Assembly: GCA_008011715.2 (NCBI GenBank)
Contig: CP136508.1
Span: forward strand, 620,001 to 684,000
Direction of reading: 5' to 3'
Source: [Empedobacter] haloabium
GTDB lineage: Bacteria > Pseudomonadota > Gammaproteobacteria > Burkholderiales > Burkholderiaceae_D
DNA length: 64,000 nucleotides
Shown here: one piece after another, positions 1 to 8,550 of the stretch
Position numbering within the stretch: the first letter of the stretch is position 1
How the letters are laid out: every line of letters begins with the position of its first letter
Notes under the pieces: generated by a model
Seen by the model: the letters and a program-made list of their open reading frames with translations, nothing else
Databases searched by the model: none
What the model was told of the DNA's origin: nothing
Translations under genes and position numbers: made by a program

Positions 1-74
1 ATCATGTCGTCGTGATGAGCAACGGCGGCTTCGGTGGCGTGCACCAGAAACTGCTGGACGCGCTGGCAGCATGA
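1..74 (+). CDS. mpl: UDP-N-acetylmuramate:L-alanyl-gamma-D-glutamyl-meso-diaminopimelate ligase, C-terminal end only
   Basis: Only the last 23 or so codons are in the window, read in the frame that stops with TGA at 72-74. The tail VMSNGGFGGVHQKLLDAL closely resembles the C-terminal end of Mpl, the cytoplasmic ligase that recycles murein tripeptide onto UDP-MurNAc. The stop overlaps the start of the next gene by an ATGA at 71-74, so translational coupling is likely. The identification rests on this short tail only. Confidence 0.6.
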   Translation, partial: HVVVMSNGGFGGVHQKLLDALAA

Positions 75-649
75 TTCTTTACCTGCACGGATTCCGCTCG
101 TCGCCGCGGTCGATGAAAGGCCGGCTGCTGGCCGAACGGATGGCGGCGCTGGGCCGCGCCGATGAATACATCGCGCCGCAGCTGCCGGCGTCGCCCAAGC
201 TGGCGATGGCGCAAGCGTTCGCGCTGGTGGCGCGCGTACCGGCCGATGAGCTGTGCATTATCGGCTCGTCGCTGGGCGGCTACTACGCCACGTGGATGGC
301 CGAACGGCTGGGCTGCCGCGCCGTGCTGCTCAATCCCGCCGTCACGCCGCTGCGCGACCTGGACAAGCACGTCGGCGTGACGACGATGTACCACAGCGAC
401 GAGCCGTTCGAGTTCAAGCGCGAGTATATCGACGAGCTGCGCGCGTTTGCTGTGCCGGCGATCACGCGGCCCGAACGCTACTTCCTGCTGGCCGCCACCG
501 GCGACGAGGTGCTGGACTACCGCACGATGGTCGCGCATTACGCCGGCGCGCGCCAGCACGTCATCCAAGGCAGCGACCATGGCATCAGCGAGTTTGCCGA
601 CTATGTGGACGAGGTGCTGGCGTTCGCCCGGGTGCACGGCGCCGCATGA
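71..649 (+). CDS. yqiA: YqiA-family alpha/beta-hydrolase (esterase)
   Basis: This 192-residue protein has the full length and layout of YqiA esterases. An N-terminal LYLHGFRSSPRS strand-loop is followed by the nucleophile elbow GSSLGG (Ser67), an acid segment ATGDEVLDY and a C-terminal histidine in GSDHGISEF, which together give a Ser-Asp-His triad. The family is a small cytoplasmic esterase acting on short acyl and palmitoyl esters in vitro; the natural substrate is not settled. It is coupled by ATGA overlaps to mpl upstream (71-74) and to ubiC downstream (646-649), so the genes are probably one transcript. Confidence 0.88.
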   Translation: MILYLHGFRSSPRSMKGRLLAERMAALGRADEYIAPQLPASPKLAMAQAFALVARVPADELCIIGSSLGGYYATWMAERLGCRAVLLNPAVTPLRDLDKHVGVTTMYHSDEPFEFKREYIDELRAFAVPAITRPERYFLLAATGDEVLDYRTMVAHYAGARQHVIQGSDHGISEFADYVDEVLAFARVHGAA

Positions 650-1242
650 GGGAACGCTCGCTGCGCCAGGCCAACTGGGTGGGCCATGTCCTGGCCGTCA
701 ATGCGCCGCATGATTTGCGCCACTGGCTGACGGGCAGCGGCTCGCTGACGGCCAAGCTGAAAAGCCACAGCGAGACGTTCCGCGTGCAGGTACTGCACCA
801 ACACGTCGCCACCTGCCTGGCCGACGAGGCGCGCGCCATCGGCTTGCACCGCCCGGGGCGGGTGTGGGAAAGGGAGGTGCTGCTGCGGTGTGATAATGCG
901 CCCGTGGTGTTTGCCCACACGGTGGTGCCGATGAGCGCCGACGCCACCGACTGGCCGCTGTTTTCGGCGCTGGGCGAGCGTTCGCTGGGCACGACCCTGT
1001 TCGGCGATCCGCGCGTGACCCGCGGCACACTGGAATATGCGCGCCTGCGCGCCAGCCATCCGCTGGCCCTGCGTGCGCGCGCGGCGCTGGCGGCCGAGGG
1101 CCACGCCGCGCTGGAAGAACAATTGCTGTATGCACGGCGCTGCCTGTACCGGCGCCGCCAGGGCACGCTCTTGGTGACGGAGGTATTCCTGCCGCGCGTC
1201 ACCCGGCTGGTCCCACGAACATCGAATACGAGAGAAACATGA
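646..1242 (+). CDS. ubiC: Chorismate pyruvate-lyase
   Basis: This 198-residue protein matches the UbiC family in size and pattern. It has LRHWLTGSGSLTAKLK near the N-terminus, a central VWEREVLLRCDNAPVVFAHTV block, and a late segment ending TEVFLPRV. UbiC cleaves chorismate to 4-hydroxybenzoate and pyruvate, the first committed step of ubiquinone synthesis, in the cytoplasm. The ATG at 646 was chosen because it lies in the ATGA overlap with yqiA; the reading frame runs further upstream but only as a shadow of yqiA. The stop overlaps the next start at 1239-1242. Confidence 0.85.
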   Translation: MRERSLRQANWVGHVLAVNAPHDLRHWLTGSGSLTAKLKSHSETFRVQVLHQHVATCLADEARAIGLHRPGRVWEREVLLRCDNAPVVFAHTVVPMSADATDWPLFSALGERSLGTTLFGDPRVTRGTLEYARLRASHPLALRARAALAAEGHAALEEQLLYARRCLYRRRQGTLLVTEVFLPRVTRLVPRTSNTRET

Positions 1243-3269
1243 ACGTCTTTTTTGAAGAATCCGGCGATTTCAAGGTCGGAACCGTGCTGTCCCAGGCTGG
1301 CGAGGCCTATCAAGTCGAAATGGCCAGCGGCAAACGCAGCAAGGTGAAGGCGCGCGACGTGCTGCTGCAATACGAAAAGCCCGCGCCGGAAGTGCTGCTG
1401 GGCGAGGCCAAGGCGGTGGCGGCGGACGTCGATCTCGATTTTCTGTGGGAAGTGGCGGGCGAGGAAGAATTCGGTTTCGCCGAGCTGGGCGCCGAGTACT
1501 TCGGCCACGCGCCGCTGCCGCACGAGGCGGCCGGCTTGATCCTGGCGCTGCATTCGGCGCCGATCTACTTCCATAAGAAAGGGCGCGGCCGCTACAAGGC
1601 CGCGCCGGAGCAGACGCTGAAGGCGGCGCTGGCCGGTATCGAGAAGAAAAAGCAGCAGGCCATCGTGCAGCAGCAGTACGTGGACGAGCTGAAGGAAAAC
1701 CGCCTGCCGGCATCGATGCAGAACATCGTCCAGCAACTGCTGTTCAAGCCGGACAAGAACACGATCGAGTACAAGGCGCTGGACGCGGCCTGCAACGAGC
1801 TGCACACGTCGCCGGCACGGCTGATGCTGGCCGTGGGCGGCATCGGTTCGGCCAAGGACCTGCACATGGCGAAGTTCCTGTTCGAGAACTTCCCGAAAGG
1901 GCACGGCTTCCCGGACGTGGCCGTGCCGGCCGCGCCGAGCGACCTGCCTGTCGCCGCCGTCGAAGCGTTCTCCATCGACGACGTGACCACCACCGAGATC
2001 GACGACGCCTTCTCTGTGGTCCACCAGCCGGACGGCAAGGTGCGCATCGGCATCCACATCGCGGCGCCGGGCCTGGGCATCAAGCCGGACGACGCCATCG
2101 ACAAGATCGCGCGCGCGCGCATGTCCACCGTGTATATGCCGGGCGACAAGATCACGATGCTGCCGGACAGCGTGGTGGACGCGTTCACCCTGGCCGAGGG
2201 CAAGACCTGCCCGGCGCTGTCGCTGTATGCCACGCTCGACCCGAGCGACTGGACCGTCATCGCGACGGAAACACGCGCGGAGCTGGTGCCGATCGCCAAC
2301 AACCTGCGCCACAACGAGCTCGATGACGTGGTCAACGAGGAAACCCTGGCCAGCGGCGCAGGCGAGTACCCACGCAAGGCCGAGCTGACCTTGCTGTGGG
2401 GCTGGGCGCGGCACCTGGAAGCGGGCCGCATGGTCAAGCGCGAGGCGTTCGGCCTGAAGCCGGAGCAGAACAACCGCGTCGATTTCAATTTCTACGTCGA
2501 GAACGACGTCGTCACGATCACCCGCCGCAAGCGCGGCGCGCCGCTGGACAAGATCGTCGCCGAGCTGATGATCTTCGCCAACAGCACTTGGGGCAAGCTG
2601 ATGCACGACCACGGCGTGCCCGGCATCTACCGCAGCCAGGGCCAGGGCGTGGGCGGCTGGAATGCGAAAATGCAGGTGCGCATGGTGACGCACGCGGCGC
2701 CACACCAGGGCCTGGGCGTGGACCAGTACGCGTGGAGCACCTCACCGCTGCGCCGCTACACGGACCTCGTCAACCAGTGGCAGATCCTGGCCTGCGCCGA
2801 GAAGGGCGTGATGGCGCCGCTGGTGGCGCCGTTCAAGCAGAAGGACGCCAACCTGTTCGCCATCGTCTCCGCTTTCGACGCCGCCTACGCGGCCTACGCC
2901 GACTTCCAGGCCAATATGGAGCGCTACTGGTGCCTGCGCTGGCTGGGCCAGGAAGACGTCCGCCAGGTCGATGCCGTCGTGCTGAAGGACGAAGTGCTGC
3001 GCCTGACGGACATCCCGCTCGTCATCCGCCTGCCGGGCATGCCGCAACTGGCGCGCGGCGCCGCCGTCAAGCTGGACGTGCTGCGCTGGGACGAGGTGGA
3101 CCTGTCGATCGAAACGCGCCTGCTGGAAGTCGCGGCCGACCAGGCGGCGACCGACGTCGAGTTCGACGAAGAGGAGCTGGTGGGCGAAACGGTGCCGGAA
3201 CTGGTGCCGGACCCGGACCAGCCGGCCGACGAGAAGGCCGAGGCGGCCGAGCAGCCGCCGGAGGCCTAA
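1239..3269 (+). CDS. RNB-domain (RNase II/RNase R superfamily) exoribonuclease
   Basis: The 676-residue protein carries the RNB catalytic core. The metal-binding stretch SIDDVTTTEIDDAFSV begins at residue 245, and a later SPLRRYTDLVNQ block corresponds to the family's RNA 3'-end contact region. RNB enzymes degrade single-stranded RNA processively from the 3' end in the cytoplasm. The N-terminal 240 residues (starting MNVFFEESGDFKVGTV) hold a small beta-barrel-like segment, and the last 40 residues are strongly acidic and look disordered. I cannot tell from sequence alone whether it is equivalent to RNase II (rnb) or is a separate RNB paralogue. It is coupled to ubiC by an ATGA overlap. Confidence 0.85.
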   Translation: MNVFFEESGDFKVGTVLSQAGEAYQVEMASGKRSKVKARDVLLQYEKPAPEVLLGEAKAVAADVDLDFLWEVAGEEEFGFAELGAEYFGHAPLPHEAAGLILALHSAPIYFHKKGRGRYKAAPEQTLKAALAGIEKKKQQAIVQQQYVDELKENRLPASMQNIVQQLLFKPDKNTIEYKALDAACNELHTSPARLMLAVGGIGSAKDLHMAKFLFENFPKGHGFPDVAVPAAPSDLPVAAVEAFSIDDVTTTEIDDAFSVVHQPDGKVRIGIHIAAPGLGIKPDDAIDKIARARMSTVYMPGDKITMLPDSVVDAFTLAEGKTCPALSLYATLDPSDWTVIATETRAELVPIANNLRHNELDDVVNEETLASGAGEYPRKAELTLLWGWARHLEAGRMVKREAFGLKPEQNNRVDFNFYVENDVVTITRRKRGAPLDKIVAELMIFANSTWGKLMHDHGVPGIYRSQGQGVGGWNAKMQVRMVTHAAPHQGLGVDQYAWSTSPLRRYTDLVNQWQILACAEKGVMAPLVAPFKQKDANLFAIVSAFDAAYAAYADFQANMERYWCLRWLGQEDVRQVDAVVLKDEVLRLTDIPLVIRLPGMPQLARGAAVKLDVLRWDEVDLSIETRLLEVAADQAATDVEFDEEELVGETVPELVPDPDQPADEKAEAAEQPPEA

Positions 3270-3295
3270 CGCAGCTGGCGGGCCATTGCACGCTT

Positions 3296-3362
3296 TTCAC
3301 CCAACGGCAAGGGCCGGGGTCAGACCCGCCGGGTCTGACCCCAGTTTCTGCCTTGGGGTGAA
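3296..3362. repeat. Palindromic element A (intergenic hairpin)
   Basis: A perfect 12-3-12 inverted repeat lies at 3316-3342 (GGGGTCAGACCC, spacer, GGGTCTGACCCC). It sits inside a weaker outer stem formed by TTCACCCAACGGCA (3296-3309) and the complementary run ending at 3362, with two mismatches in 14. The 27-base core matches the core at 46474-46500 in 26 positions. It lies between the RNB gene and the tonB-like gene, both on the plus strand, and could also end RNB transcription, although no clear T-tract follows. Confidence 0.9.
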
Positions 3363-3414
3363 TTTGCGGCTCCGGTGCGCACGCAAAAAGCCGACTGTGC
3401 CATGTGTTGGCGGG

Positions 3415-3420
3415 TAGAAT
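3415..3420 (+). promoter_or_regulatory. Possible -10 box for the tonB-like gene
   Basis: TAGAAT at 3415-3420 is a good -10 hexamer. No convincing -35 was found; the best is CCGACT at 3391-3396 with an 18-base spacer. If transcription starts near 3427, the ATG at 3404 would not be transcribed, which supports the GTG at 3452 as the start of the following gene. Confidence 0.3.
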
Positions 3421-3451
3421 GGCGCATTCCGCCTCGCTTCTTTGCTTGCCC

Positions 3452-4333
3452 GTGAAGTCTCTTCAAGAAAACCGGTTCCTGATGATCGCGCTGGCCGTCT
3501 CCGTGGCGGCGCATGCGGCGCTGCTGGGGGTGCGTTTTGTCGCCCCCACCGAGTTCAAACTGGCGCCCACCGATCCCACGCTGGAAGTCATCCTCGTCAA
3601 CGCCAAGCACGCCAACAAGCCGCTGAAGGCGGACGCGCTGGCGCAGGCCAACCTGGAAGGCGGCGGCAATGCCGACAAGGGCCGCGCCAAGTCGCCGCTG
3701 CCGGACATGCGCAAGATGGACGACGGCGACAGCATCAAGGCCGCCCAGAAGCGCATCGAGGAGTTGCAAGCCAGGCAGGATGCGCTGATGACGCAGGTGA
3801 AGAAAACGCCGTACCGCGCCGCCCCCGTCAGCGAGGAAAAGCGGCCGGACCCGGTGCCGAGCGGCGCCGACCTGGTCGAGAGCAGCAAGGCCATCGCCCG
3901 CATGGCGGCCGAGATCACGCAGCGCATCGAAGACGAGAACAAGCGCCCGCGCCGCACCTACATCACGCCCAGCACCCAGCAGGTGGGCTACGCGATGTAC
4001 TACAAGCAGTTCCAGCGCCGCGTCGAGGACATCGGTACCCTGAACTTCCCGCAGAAGAACGGCCGCAAGCTGTACGGCGAGCTGGTGCTGCAGATTCCGA
4101 TCTTCCAGGACGGCACACTGTATACAAAGGAGGGCGGCATCAAGGTGCAGACCAGCTCCGGCAACCCGGCGCTGGACGAGGCCGCCATCCACATCGTGCG
4201 CCGCGCCGCGCCGTTCGGCAAGTTCCCGCCAAACATGCTGTCGTCCGACAAGGACGACCTGTGGGTCATCATCACCCGCTTCAAATTCACCCGCGAACAA
4301 AAACTCGAAGCTGACCTGAACAGCGCGAACTGA
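3452..4333 (+). CDS. TonB-family energy transducer (TonB C-terminal domain protein)
   Basis: With the GTG start at 3452 the protein has 293 residues. A single N-terminal membrane anchor (about residues 8-28, [20 protein letters not shown]) is followed by a charged, proline-containing linker with an alpha-helical stretch ([19 protein letters not shown]). A TonB-like C-terminal domain fills the last ~100 residues ([19 protein letters not shown], then [19 protein letters not shown]). Such proteins carry proton-motive energy to outer-membrane receptors. In-frame ATGs at 3404, 3419 and 3482 are alternative starts; none has a good ribosome binding site. No exbB or exbD is adjacent. The short spacing to aroE (17 bases) suggests cotranscription. 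Confidence 0.75.
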   Translation: MKSLQENRFLMIALAVSVAAHAALLGVRFVAPTEFKLAPTDPTLEVILVNAKHANKPLKADALAQANLEGGGNADKGRAKSPLPDMRKMDDGDSIKAAQKRIEELQARQDALMTQVKKTPYRAAPVSEEKRPDPVPSGADLVESSKAIARMAAEITQRIEDENKRPRRTYITPSTQQVGYAMYYKQFQRRVEDIGTLNFPQKNGRKLYGELVLQIPIFQDGTLYTKEGGIKVQTSSGNPALDEAAIHIVRRAAPFGKFPPNMLSSDKDDLWVIITRFKFTREQKLEADLNSAN

Positions 4334-4350
4334 GCATCGACAGGACATCC

Positions 4351-5169
4351 ATGGACCGCTACTGCGTTTTCGGCAACCCCATCGCCCACAGCAAATCGCC
4401 CGACATCCACGCCGCCTTTGCCGCGCAGACCGGCCAGCAGCTGACCTACGAGAAGCGCCTGGCGCCGCTGGACGGCTTCGCCGCCGCCGTCCACGCCTTC
4501 ATCGCCGAAGGCGGCAAGGGCGCCAACGTGACGGTGCCGTTCAAGCTCGATGCGCACAGGCTGGCCAACGCGCTGACGATCCGCGCCCAGGCCGCGGGGG
4601 CCGTCAACACGCTGCTGTTCGACGCGCACGGCATCACGGGCGACAATACGGACGGCGCCGGCCTGGTGGCCGACATCACCGGCAACGCGGGCGTGGCCAT
4701 CGCCGGCCGGCGCGTGCTGCTGCTGGGGGCCGGCGGTGCCGCGCGCGGCGCCGTGCTACCGCTCCTGGAACACCGGCCCGCCGCGCTGGTCATCGCCAAC
4801 CGCACGGTGGCCACCGCCGAAGCGCTGGTGCAGCAGTTCGCGGCGCTGGGCGGGGAGGGCGTGCTGTCGGCCGGCGGCTTCGGCGACATCGCCGGCAGCT
4901 TCGATATCGTCGTTAACGCAACATCGGCCAGCCTGCAGGCGGACCTGCCGCCCATTCCGGCGTCGGTATTCCACCCGGGCACCTTGGCTTTGGATATGAT
5001 GTACGGCAAGGAGCCGACGGTGTTCCTGCGCTTCGTCGCGCAGCACGGCGCCGTGCCGCGCGACGGCCTGGGCATGCTGGTGGAGCAGGCGGCCGAAGCG
5101 TTCGCCCTGTGGCGCGGCGTGCGGCCGGACACCGCGGCGGTATTGGCATCGATCCGTCGAACGTTATGA
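4351..5169 (+). CDS. aroE: Shikimate dehydrogenase (NADP+)
   Basis: The 272-residue protein has the AroE signature parts. The shikimate-binding N-terminus is [16 protein letters not shown], the catalytic lysine lies in NVTVPFK, an aspartate lies in [10 protein letters not shown], and the glycine-rich dinucleotide loop is [10 protein letters not shown]. It reduces 3-dehydroshikimate to shikimate in the cytoplasm. The start ATG at 4351 follows the preceding gene by 17 bases. The stop forms an ATGA overlap with mtgA at 5166-5169, so these two are coupled, an arrangement I recall from other betaproteobacteria. Confidence 0.95.
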   Translation: MDRYCVFGNPIAHSKSPDIHAAFAAQTGQQLTYEKRLAPLDGFAAAVHAFIAEGGKGANVTVPFKLDAHRLANALTIRAQAAGAVNTLLFDAHGITGDNTDGAGLVADITGNAGVAIAGRRVLLLGAGGAARGAVLPLLEHRPAALVIANRTVATAEALVQQFAALGGEGVLSAGGFGDIAGSFDIVVNATSASLQADLPPIPASVFHPGTLALDMMYGKEPTVFLRFVAQHGAVPRDGLGMLVEQAAEAFALWRGVRPDTAAVLASIRRTL

Positions 5170-5876
5170 CAACAAAAAAATCGCCCGGGCGCTGGGCCTG
5201 GGTCAAGTGGGTCTTCATCGTCCCCATCGTGCTGTTCCTGGCCGTGCAGGCCTATTTTTTCGTCCAGATCTGGTGGTGGGTCGACCATAACCCGACCATG
5301 ACGGCCTTCATGCGCCAGCAGCAGGCCGTCATGCGCGAGAAGGACCCGAACGCCACCGTGCGCCAGCAGTGGGTGCCGTACGAGCGCATCTCGCGGAACC
5401 TGAAGCGCGCCATCATCGCCTCGGAGGACGCCAACTTCTCCGAGCACGACGGCGTCGACTGGGACGCGCTGGAAAAAGCCTTCGAGCGCAACGACAAGCG
5501 CGGCAAGGTCACGCACGGCGGCTCCACCATCACGCAGCAGCTGGCCAAGAACCTGTTCCTGTCCGGCTCGCGCAGCTACCTGCGCAAGGGCCAGGAACTG
5601 ATCATCACCTACATGCTGGAAGCGCTGATGGACAAGCAGCGCATCTTCGAGATCTACCTGAACGTGGTCGAATTCGGCCGCGGCATCTACGGCGCCGAGG
5701 CGGCCGCGCGCTATTACTATCGCATCCCGGCGTCGAAACTGGGCGCCGCGCAGGCGGCCAAGCTGGCCGTGATGCTGCCCAACCCGCGCTACTACGACGC
5801 GCACCGCAACACCAAGTACCTGAACCGCCGCACCGCGATCATCCTGAAGCGCATGGGGTCGGCCGAATTGCCGTGA
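5166..5876 (+). CDS. mtgA: Monofunctional biosynthetic peptidoglycan transglycosylase
   Basis: The 236-residue protein has one N-terminal membrane anchor (about residues 13-36) and a GT51 glycosyltransferase domain. The catalytic-glutamate motif [17 protein letters not shown] and the second motif [17 protein letters not shown] are both intact, and there is no transpeptidase domain. It polymerises lipid II into glycan strands at the periplasmic face of the inner membrane. The ATG at 5166 was preferred over an upstream in-frame ATG at 5109 because the latter lies deep inside aroE and the former gives the usual ATGA overlap. Confidence 0.93.
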   Translation: MTTKKSPGRWAWVKWVFIVPIVLFLAVQAYFFVQIWWWVDHNPTMTAFMRQQQAVMREKDPNATVRQQWVPYERISRNLKRAIIASEDANFSEHDGVDWDALEKAFERNDKRGKVTHGGSTITQQLAKNLFLSGSRSYLRKGQELIITYMLEALMDKQRIFEIYLNVVEFGRGIYGAEAAARYYYRIPASKLGAAQAAKLAVMLPNPRYYDAHRNTKYLNRRTAIILKRMGSAELP

Positions 5877-6022
5877 CGGCGGCCGTCCCGCTGCGGTTTT
5901 TCTGAGCATCAGGAACAAAAAGTAGCCGGGCGGTATGGTCTGCCGCCGGCCTTGCGGGTACACTTGCGCTGTTTCGATTTTCGCGCCCCGCGCGCCTGAT
6001 CCACCCGGCTGAGAGTGTGCCT

Positions 6023-6988
6023 ATGATCAATGTGTTCGTTTTACAAAATGGCCGGCTCAACCAGGTGCCCATCGAGACGCGCGAAGACCTTGAATCCGTG
6101 GCACCGGTATGGGTCGACCTGACTGACCCGAACGACGACGAACGGGCTTGGGTCAAGGCGATCTACGGCGTGATCCTGCCGGGCGAGGACGAAGTCAAGG
6201 ACATCGAGGCCTCGGCCCGCTACTACGAGGCGGAAAACGGCGACCTGCACCTGCGCACCGACTTCCTGCTGGAAGAAGACGACGGCCCGTCGCGCGTCGT
6301 CACCGTCGCCTTCATCCTGGCCAAGAAGATGCTGTTCTCGGTCCACACGGACGACCTGCCCGTGTTCCGCCTGGTGCGCATGCGCGCACGCTCGCGTCCC
6401 GGCTCGATCGCCGACTACATGGACGTGCTGCTGGACCTGTACGCGACCGACGCCGAATACTCCGCCGATGCGCTGGAGGGCATCTACCAGAAGCTGGAAG
6501 AAGTGTCGGGCCGGGTGCTGCAGAAGGAATTCACCGACAAGGACGCGGCCGACGCGCTGTCCGCCATCGCCCACGAGGAAGACCTGAACGGCCGCATCCG
6601 CCGCAATATGATGGACACGCGCCGCGCCGTCAGCTTCCTGATGCGCGGCCGCCTGCTGAACTCCGAGCAGTTCGAGGAAGCGCGCCAGATCCTGCGCGAC
6701 ATCGAATCGCTGGACGGTCACACCTCGTTCCTGTTCGACAAGATCAACTTCCTGATGGACGCCACCGTCGGCTTCATCAACATCAACCAGAACAAGATCA
6801 TCAAGATCTTCTCGGTGGCCAGCGTGGCTTTCCTGCCGCCGACCCTGATCGCCAGCGTGTACGGCATGAACTTCAAGATCCTGCCGGAGCTGAACTGGAC
6901 CTACGGCTATCCGTGGGCCTGGGGGCTGATGATCACCAGCGCGATCGCGCCGTTCCTGTACTTCCGCCATCGCGGCTGGTTGAAGTAA
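6023..6988 (+). CDS. corA: CorA-family magnesium/cobalt channel
   Basis: This 321-residue protein has the CorA architecture. A large N-terminal cytoplasmic domain leads into a long stalk helix and two C-terminal membrane helices, with the selectivity motif GMN at residues 281-283 (SVYGMNF) between them. The C-terminus is short and basic (FRHRGWLK), as usual. The start MINVFVLQNG at ATG 6023 was chosen; an in-frame GTG at 6017 is possible, and the purine run GAGAG at 6011 could serve either. It is convergent with the NRAMP-like gene across palindromic element B, so two metal transporters sit tail to tail. Confidence 0.92.
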   Translation: MINVFVLQNGRLNQVPIETREDLESVAPVWVDLTDPNDDERAWVKAIYGVILPGEDEVKDIEASARYYEAENGDLHLRTDFLLEEDDGPSRVVTVAFILAKKMLFSVHTDDLPVFRLVRMRARSRPGSIADYMDVLLDLYATDAEYSADALEGIYQKLEEVSGRVLQKEFTDKDAADALSAIAHEEDLNGRIRRNMMDTRRAVSFLMRGRLLNSEQFEEARQILRDIESLDGHTSFLFDKINFLMDATVGFININQNKIIKIFSVASVAFLPPTLIASVYGMNFKILPELNWTYGYPWAWGLMITSAIAPFLYFRHRGWLK

Positions 6989-7006
6989 CCCCGCGGCTGA
7001 TGCAAT

Positions 7007-7097
7007 AGGGTCTGTCCCTTTGGGACTGACCCTGAAGTCATTCAACGTTTCGACAGCGCCTGCAAACTTCGGGGTCAGTCCCGAGGGGACAGACCCC
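7007..7097. repeat. Palindromic element B with 32-bp terminal inverted repeats
   Basis: Two 32-base arms (7007-7038 and 7066-7097) are complementary at 28 positions; three of the four exceptions would be G-U pairs in RNA. Each arm contains GGGTCTGTCCC or its complement and GGGACTGACCC. A 27-base central segment (7039-7065) separates them. The 56-base stretch 7027-7082 matches 46572-46627 on the other strand in 44 positions, and the left 25 bases (7008-7032) match 46381-46405 in 24. The element fills the convergent gap between corA and the NRAMP-like gene and could stop transcription from both sides. Confidence 0.9.
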
Positions 7098-7106
7098 CCG
7101 CTCGCG

Positions 7107-8375
7107 CTACGCGGCAGCAAACATCGCCACCACCGCGCAAGCCATCACCGCCACCCCCAGCCAGCCAAAGAAGGTATGCCGCCGCGTCAGGGTAAAGCGT
7201 CCCATCACGGCCGGGTTACGCGCCAGCAGCATCATGACCACCATGATCGGCACCGCGATCACGCCGTTGATCTGGGCGGACCACAGCAGTGCCTTGATCG
7301 GGTCGATCGGCGCGAAGTTGAGCGCCATGCCGCCGATGGTCGCCAGCGAGATGATGGCGTAGAACTCGCGCGCTTCCAGCACCTTCAGTTCCAGGCCGTT
7401 CTTCCATTTGAAGCTTTCCGTGACGGCATAGGCGGCCGATCCCGCCAGCACGGGAATGGCCAGCATGCCCGTGCCGACGATGCCCAGCGCGAAGATGACG
7501 AAAGCGAATTCGCCGGCGATCGGGCGTAGCGCCTCGGCCGCCTGGGCCGAGCTCTGGATGTCCGTGATGCCGTGCAGGCCCAGGGTCGCCGCCGCCGTCA
7601 GGATGATGAAGAACGCCACGATGTTGGAGAACGCCATGCCGATGAAGGTGTCCAGTTTGATCCGGCGCAGGTGGCGCGCGGCCGCTTCCGGCGCCTCGCG
7701 CAACGATTGCGTGCGGCTGTCGCGCAGCTCTTCCACCTCCTGCGAGGCCTGCCAGAAGAACAGGTAAGGAGAAATCGTCGTGCCGAACACGGCGACGATC
7801 AGGCCGACCGAGGCGCGGTTCCACTCGAAGTGCGGCATGACGGTGGCCAGCGCGACCTCGCCCCAGGGCATATGCACGGCGAACACGGTGGCGACATAGG
7901 CCAGCAGCCCGAGCGTGAGCCACTTCAGGTAGCGCACGTAGGTGCGGTAGGGCAGGAACACCTGCAAGGTCAGGCACAGGAAGCCGCAGGCCAGCGCGTA
8001 GATGTGGGCCGAGCCGAAGCCGGCGACCAGGCGCAGCGCCTCGCCCATCGCCGCCACGTCGGCCGCGATGTTGACGATGTTCGCCACCAGGAGCAGCAGC
8101 ACGACGCCGTACAGCAGCGCGGGCGGGTAGGCGCGGCGGATATTGGCGGCCAGGCCGTGTCCCGTGACGAGGCCGATGCGCGCCGACACCAGCTGGATGC
8201 CGACCATCAGCGGATACGTCAGGACCAGGGTCCACAGCATGTTGAAGCCGAACTGGGCGCCGGCCTGGGAATAGGTGGCGATGCCGGAAGGATCGTCGTC
8301 GGCGGCGCCGGTGATGAGGCCCGGCCCGAGGGCCTTGACGGTGTCGTTGTCGGTCAGTCGTTGCAGCAGTTTCAT
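7107..8375 (-). CDS. NRAMP-superfamily divalent metal transporter, divergent subtype
   Basis: The 422-residue polytopic membrane protein has about 11 predicted helices and the general NRAMP layout. The helix-1 metal site reads DDDPSGIATYSQAG, where classical Mn/Fe NRAMPs have DPGN. The helix-6 region reads GTTISPYLFFWQASQEVEE, where classical members have an A-x-x-MPH motif. The aspartate of helix 1 is kept, but the neighbouring asparagine and the helix-6 methionine are not obvious, so the ion may not be manganese or iron. Magnesium-selective NRAMP relatives exist, but I cannot assign the substrate. It is transcribed toward corA and lies 175 bases downstream of hemL on the same strand. Confidence 0.8.
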   Translation of the reverse strand: MKLLQRLTDNDTVKALGPGLITGAADDDPSGIATYSQAGAQFGFNMLWTLVLTYPLMVGIQLVSARIGLVTGHGLAANIRRAYPPALLYGVVLLLLVANIVNIAADVAAMGEALRLVAGFGSAHIYALACGFLCLTLQVFLPYRTYVRYLKWLTLGLLAYVATVFAVHMPWGEVALATVMPHFEWNRASVGLIVAVFGTTISPYLFFWQASQEVEELRDSRTQSLREAPEAAARHLRRIKLDTFIGMAFSNIVAFFIILTAAATLGLHGITDIQSSAQAAEALRPIAGEFAFVIFALGIVGTGMLAIPVLAGSAAYAVTESFKWKNGLELKVLEAREFYAIISLATIGGMALNFAPIDPIKALLWSAQINGVIAVPIMVVMMLLARNPAVMGRFTLTRRHTFFGWLGVAVMACAVVAMFAAA

Positions 8376-8469
8376 GGTCGGCTCGTACGAGTGCGCACGG
8401 CGCCGGACGTGAAGGTGCGGCGCGCGTCAGCGCGAAGTGGCGGGAAGGGGATTCATGAGGGTTGGCAGT

Positions 8470-8510
8470 GTAGCAGGCCCGGCACCTTGTAAAAGTGTCG
8501 GGCCTGTTAC
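8470..8510. repeat. Hairpin between hemL and the NRAMP-like gene
   Basis: GTAGCAGGCCCGGCAC (8470-8485) and GTGTCGGGCCTGTTAC (8495-8510) are inverted copies with two mismatches around a 9-base loop. Neither strand shows a T-tract directly after the stem, so it is not a textbook terminator. It belongs to the 175-base gap 8376-8550, where I see no gene. Its sequence is unrelated to the GGGGTCAG palindromes. Confidence 0.6.
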
Positions 8511-8550
8511 AAAAGGCGGAATTAAGGCGGCCCTAAGCGAGCCGCGGGAA

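Noticed and set aside
585..2705. A 706-codon open frame on the minus strand opposite ubiC and the RNB gene
   Set aside because: It is Ala/Arg/His-rich, has no recognisable domain and lies antisense to two well-supported genes; long antisense frames are expected at this GC content.
3404..3451. Upstream start of the tonB-like gene at ATG 3404
   Set aside because: It overlaps the likely -10 box at 3415-3420 and would give a non-conserved 16-residue leader before the membrane anchor.
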